A stretch of 5,175 bases of DNA from assembly GCA_039812685.1 (NCBI GenBank), contig JBDIBB010000220.1, positions 1 to 5,175 of the forward strand, in the 5' to 3' direction. Below the pieces are notes generated by a model. It did not search any database. It was not told the DNA's origin and saw only the letters and a list, made by a program, of their open reading frames with translations. The position numbers and the translations under genes are program-made. Origin of the DNA: JBDIBB01 sp039812685. Its GTDB lineage: Bacteria > Acidobacteriota > Vicinamibacteria > Vicinamibacterales > JAFNAJ01. Positions 4,373-5,175 of the stretch are shown piece after piece (positions within the stretch are counted from its first letter, which is position 1; the number at the start of each line of letters is the position of its first letter).

Positions 4373-5175
4373 ATGAGCCACGATCGCAACCAGGAACGAC
4401 GCCGATGCGGCCTGTGCAGGAAGATCCTGCGCGCCCACGATGCGATCTCGATCGCCGGGGTCGGCGACCGGTGTTACCGCTGTTTCAACGACGAGACGGC
4501 CGACCGGCTCGGCGTCGACTTCGACAACACGGCCATGCCGCCCTTCGCAATCACCGATGTCGATGGGGTGCGACACCGCTTCGAGATTCGGTCGATGCTG
4601 GTGCCCACCGGCCACGCCATGTACGCGCGTGAGATTGGGAGGCCAGCCGCGAAAGGAGGGTATCGGTTCGAGATCCTTGGCGACCTCGAGGCCGACGCCC
4701 ATGACCTGTTCACGTGCTTGTGCGAGCGAATCTGCGAGGGACTCAGCGTGCGGCACGTCGAGGAGACCGAACACGGGTGGCAGCTCACGCAACTGCATCG
4801 ACTCCGCGGCGTCATCGAGTGGGATCGCGAGACGGGCGGTGAGCTCCCGCTGCTGATCGTCGATGGACGGCCGTTCACCTGGGATCAGGTAGGCCGCATG
4901 TTGATGGCATTCGAAGGTTTCACGCTGAACGCCACCGTGCAGGATTCCATCGAAGTCATCGGCGGCCCCCTTGCGGCTGGTCGACTCGAACCGCAGGCCG
5001 CCGAGCGGCAGCTGTCCTCCGAGACGCGCACCCCGAATCGCAGGCCCGCCATCCGGAAGAGGCCGACGCGCGCGTGGCCTCCGAGTCCGAGCCGGCTAGA
5101 TGCCCTGATCGAGGAAGCCACGGTGGACGCATATGGGGACGCCGAGCAGGCCACCGCGTTCCTGACCATGCTCGA
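4373..5175 (+). CDS. zinc-ribbon DUF7713-like protein with a C-terminal CcbP-like domain (3' end outside window)
   Basis: The frame from ATG 4373 stays open to the window edge, giving 267 residues. C12-x2-C15 and C34-x2-C37 form a zinc-ribbon, followed by YRCFNDETADRLGVDFD (35-51). A mixed alpha/beta body then runs to about 200, including ITDVDGVRHRFEIRSMLVPTG (60-80), YRFEILGDLEADAHDLF (97-113) and FTWDQVGRMLMAFEGF (168-183), which I recognise as resembling the uncharacterised DUF7713 family. An arginine and proline-rich linker (about 219-241) leads to LDALIEEATVDAYGDAEQAT (242-261), which resembles the opening of the calcium-binding CcbP family (PF11535). Both family names are from memory and untested. 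An AGG ends 2 nt before the ATG, closer than usual. The gene has no signal peptide or membrane segment and its function is unknown. Confidence 0.8.
   Translation, partial: MSHDRNQERRRCGLCRKILRAHDAISIAGVGDRCYRCFNDETADRLGVDFDNTAMPPFAITDVDGVRHRFEIRSMLVPTGHAMYAREIGRPAAKGGYRFEILGDLEADAHDLFTCLCERICEGLSVRHVEETEHGWQLTQLHRLRGVIEWDRETGGELPLLIVDGRPFTWDQVGRMLMAFEGFTLNATVQDSIEVIGGPLAAGRLEPQAAERQLSSETRTPNRRPAIRKRPTRAWPPSPSRLDALIEEATVDAYGDAEQATAFLTML

Noticed and set aside
4328..4798. 156-codon minus-strand frame opposite the zinc-ribbon gene
   Set aside because: The plus-strand frame from 4373 has paired cysteines and recognisable conserved blocks; the minus-strand product has none.
1..5175. CRISPR array or other regular repeat-spacer structure
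   Set aside because: No repeat of 20 bases or more recurs at regular spacing anywhere that I can see in the window.

Overview
The window comes from a high-GC bacterial chromosome. Coding usage is strongly GC-biased at third positions and starts are ATG, GTG or possibly TTG. The gene families resemble those of soil and environmental lineages such as Acidobacteriota, Gemmatimonadota or Myxococcota. No marker gene fixes the taxon, so this placement is inference. The gene set is accessory: one insertion sequence, one gene broken by it, two toxin-antitoxin pairs and two poorly characterised proteins. All recognisable genes lie on the + strand.

Region 1 (1-2081) is the right-hand part of an IS66-family insertion sequence: the last codons of tnpA, then tnpB, then tnpC, the DDE transposase, then a right terminal repeat ending in GGTTAC at about 2081. 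tnpC keeps its zinc-binding cysteines and its D-D-E residues. tnpB carries an in-frame TGA 19 codons before its family-typical C-terminal end, so this copy is probably damaged. The left end lies outside the window.

Region 2 (2082-2740) starts exactly at the IS end, inside the coding frame of an HNH endonuclease. Only its C-terminal 91 codons are here, so the IS66 element has apparently split this gene. A conserved 114-residue protein of unknown function follows 38 nt later.

Region 3 (2878-3392) is a type II toxin-antitoxin pair: a TIGR02574-like addiction-module antitoxin and a RelE/ParE-fold toxin joined by a 4-nt GTGA overlap. A possible promoter sits so close upstream that the transcript would be leaderless.

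Region 4 (3393-3787) has no convincing gene. It holds a 10-bp tandem repeat, a strong 11-bp hairpin with a small second hairpin next to it, a fragment resembling the 3' end of a tRNA or tmRNA gene (possible integration scar), and a perfect 9-bp inverted repeat overlapping an extended -10 element just before the next operon.

Region 5 (3788-4344) is a second toxin-antitoxin pair, ParD/ParE type, again with a GTGA overlap. Region 6 (4373 to the window end) is a long open frame with no stop before the edge. It encodes a zinc-ribbon protein with a DUF7713-like body and the start of what looks like a CcbP-like calcium-binding domain. I see no defence or catalytic system here that is clearly new. 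The most informative points are the broken IS and HNH genes, the two TA modules flanking a possible integration scar, and the unusual domain order of the last protein.
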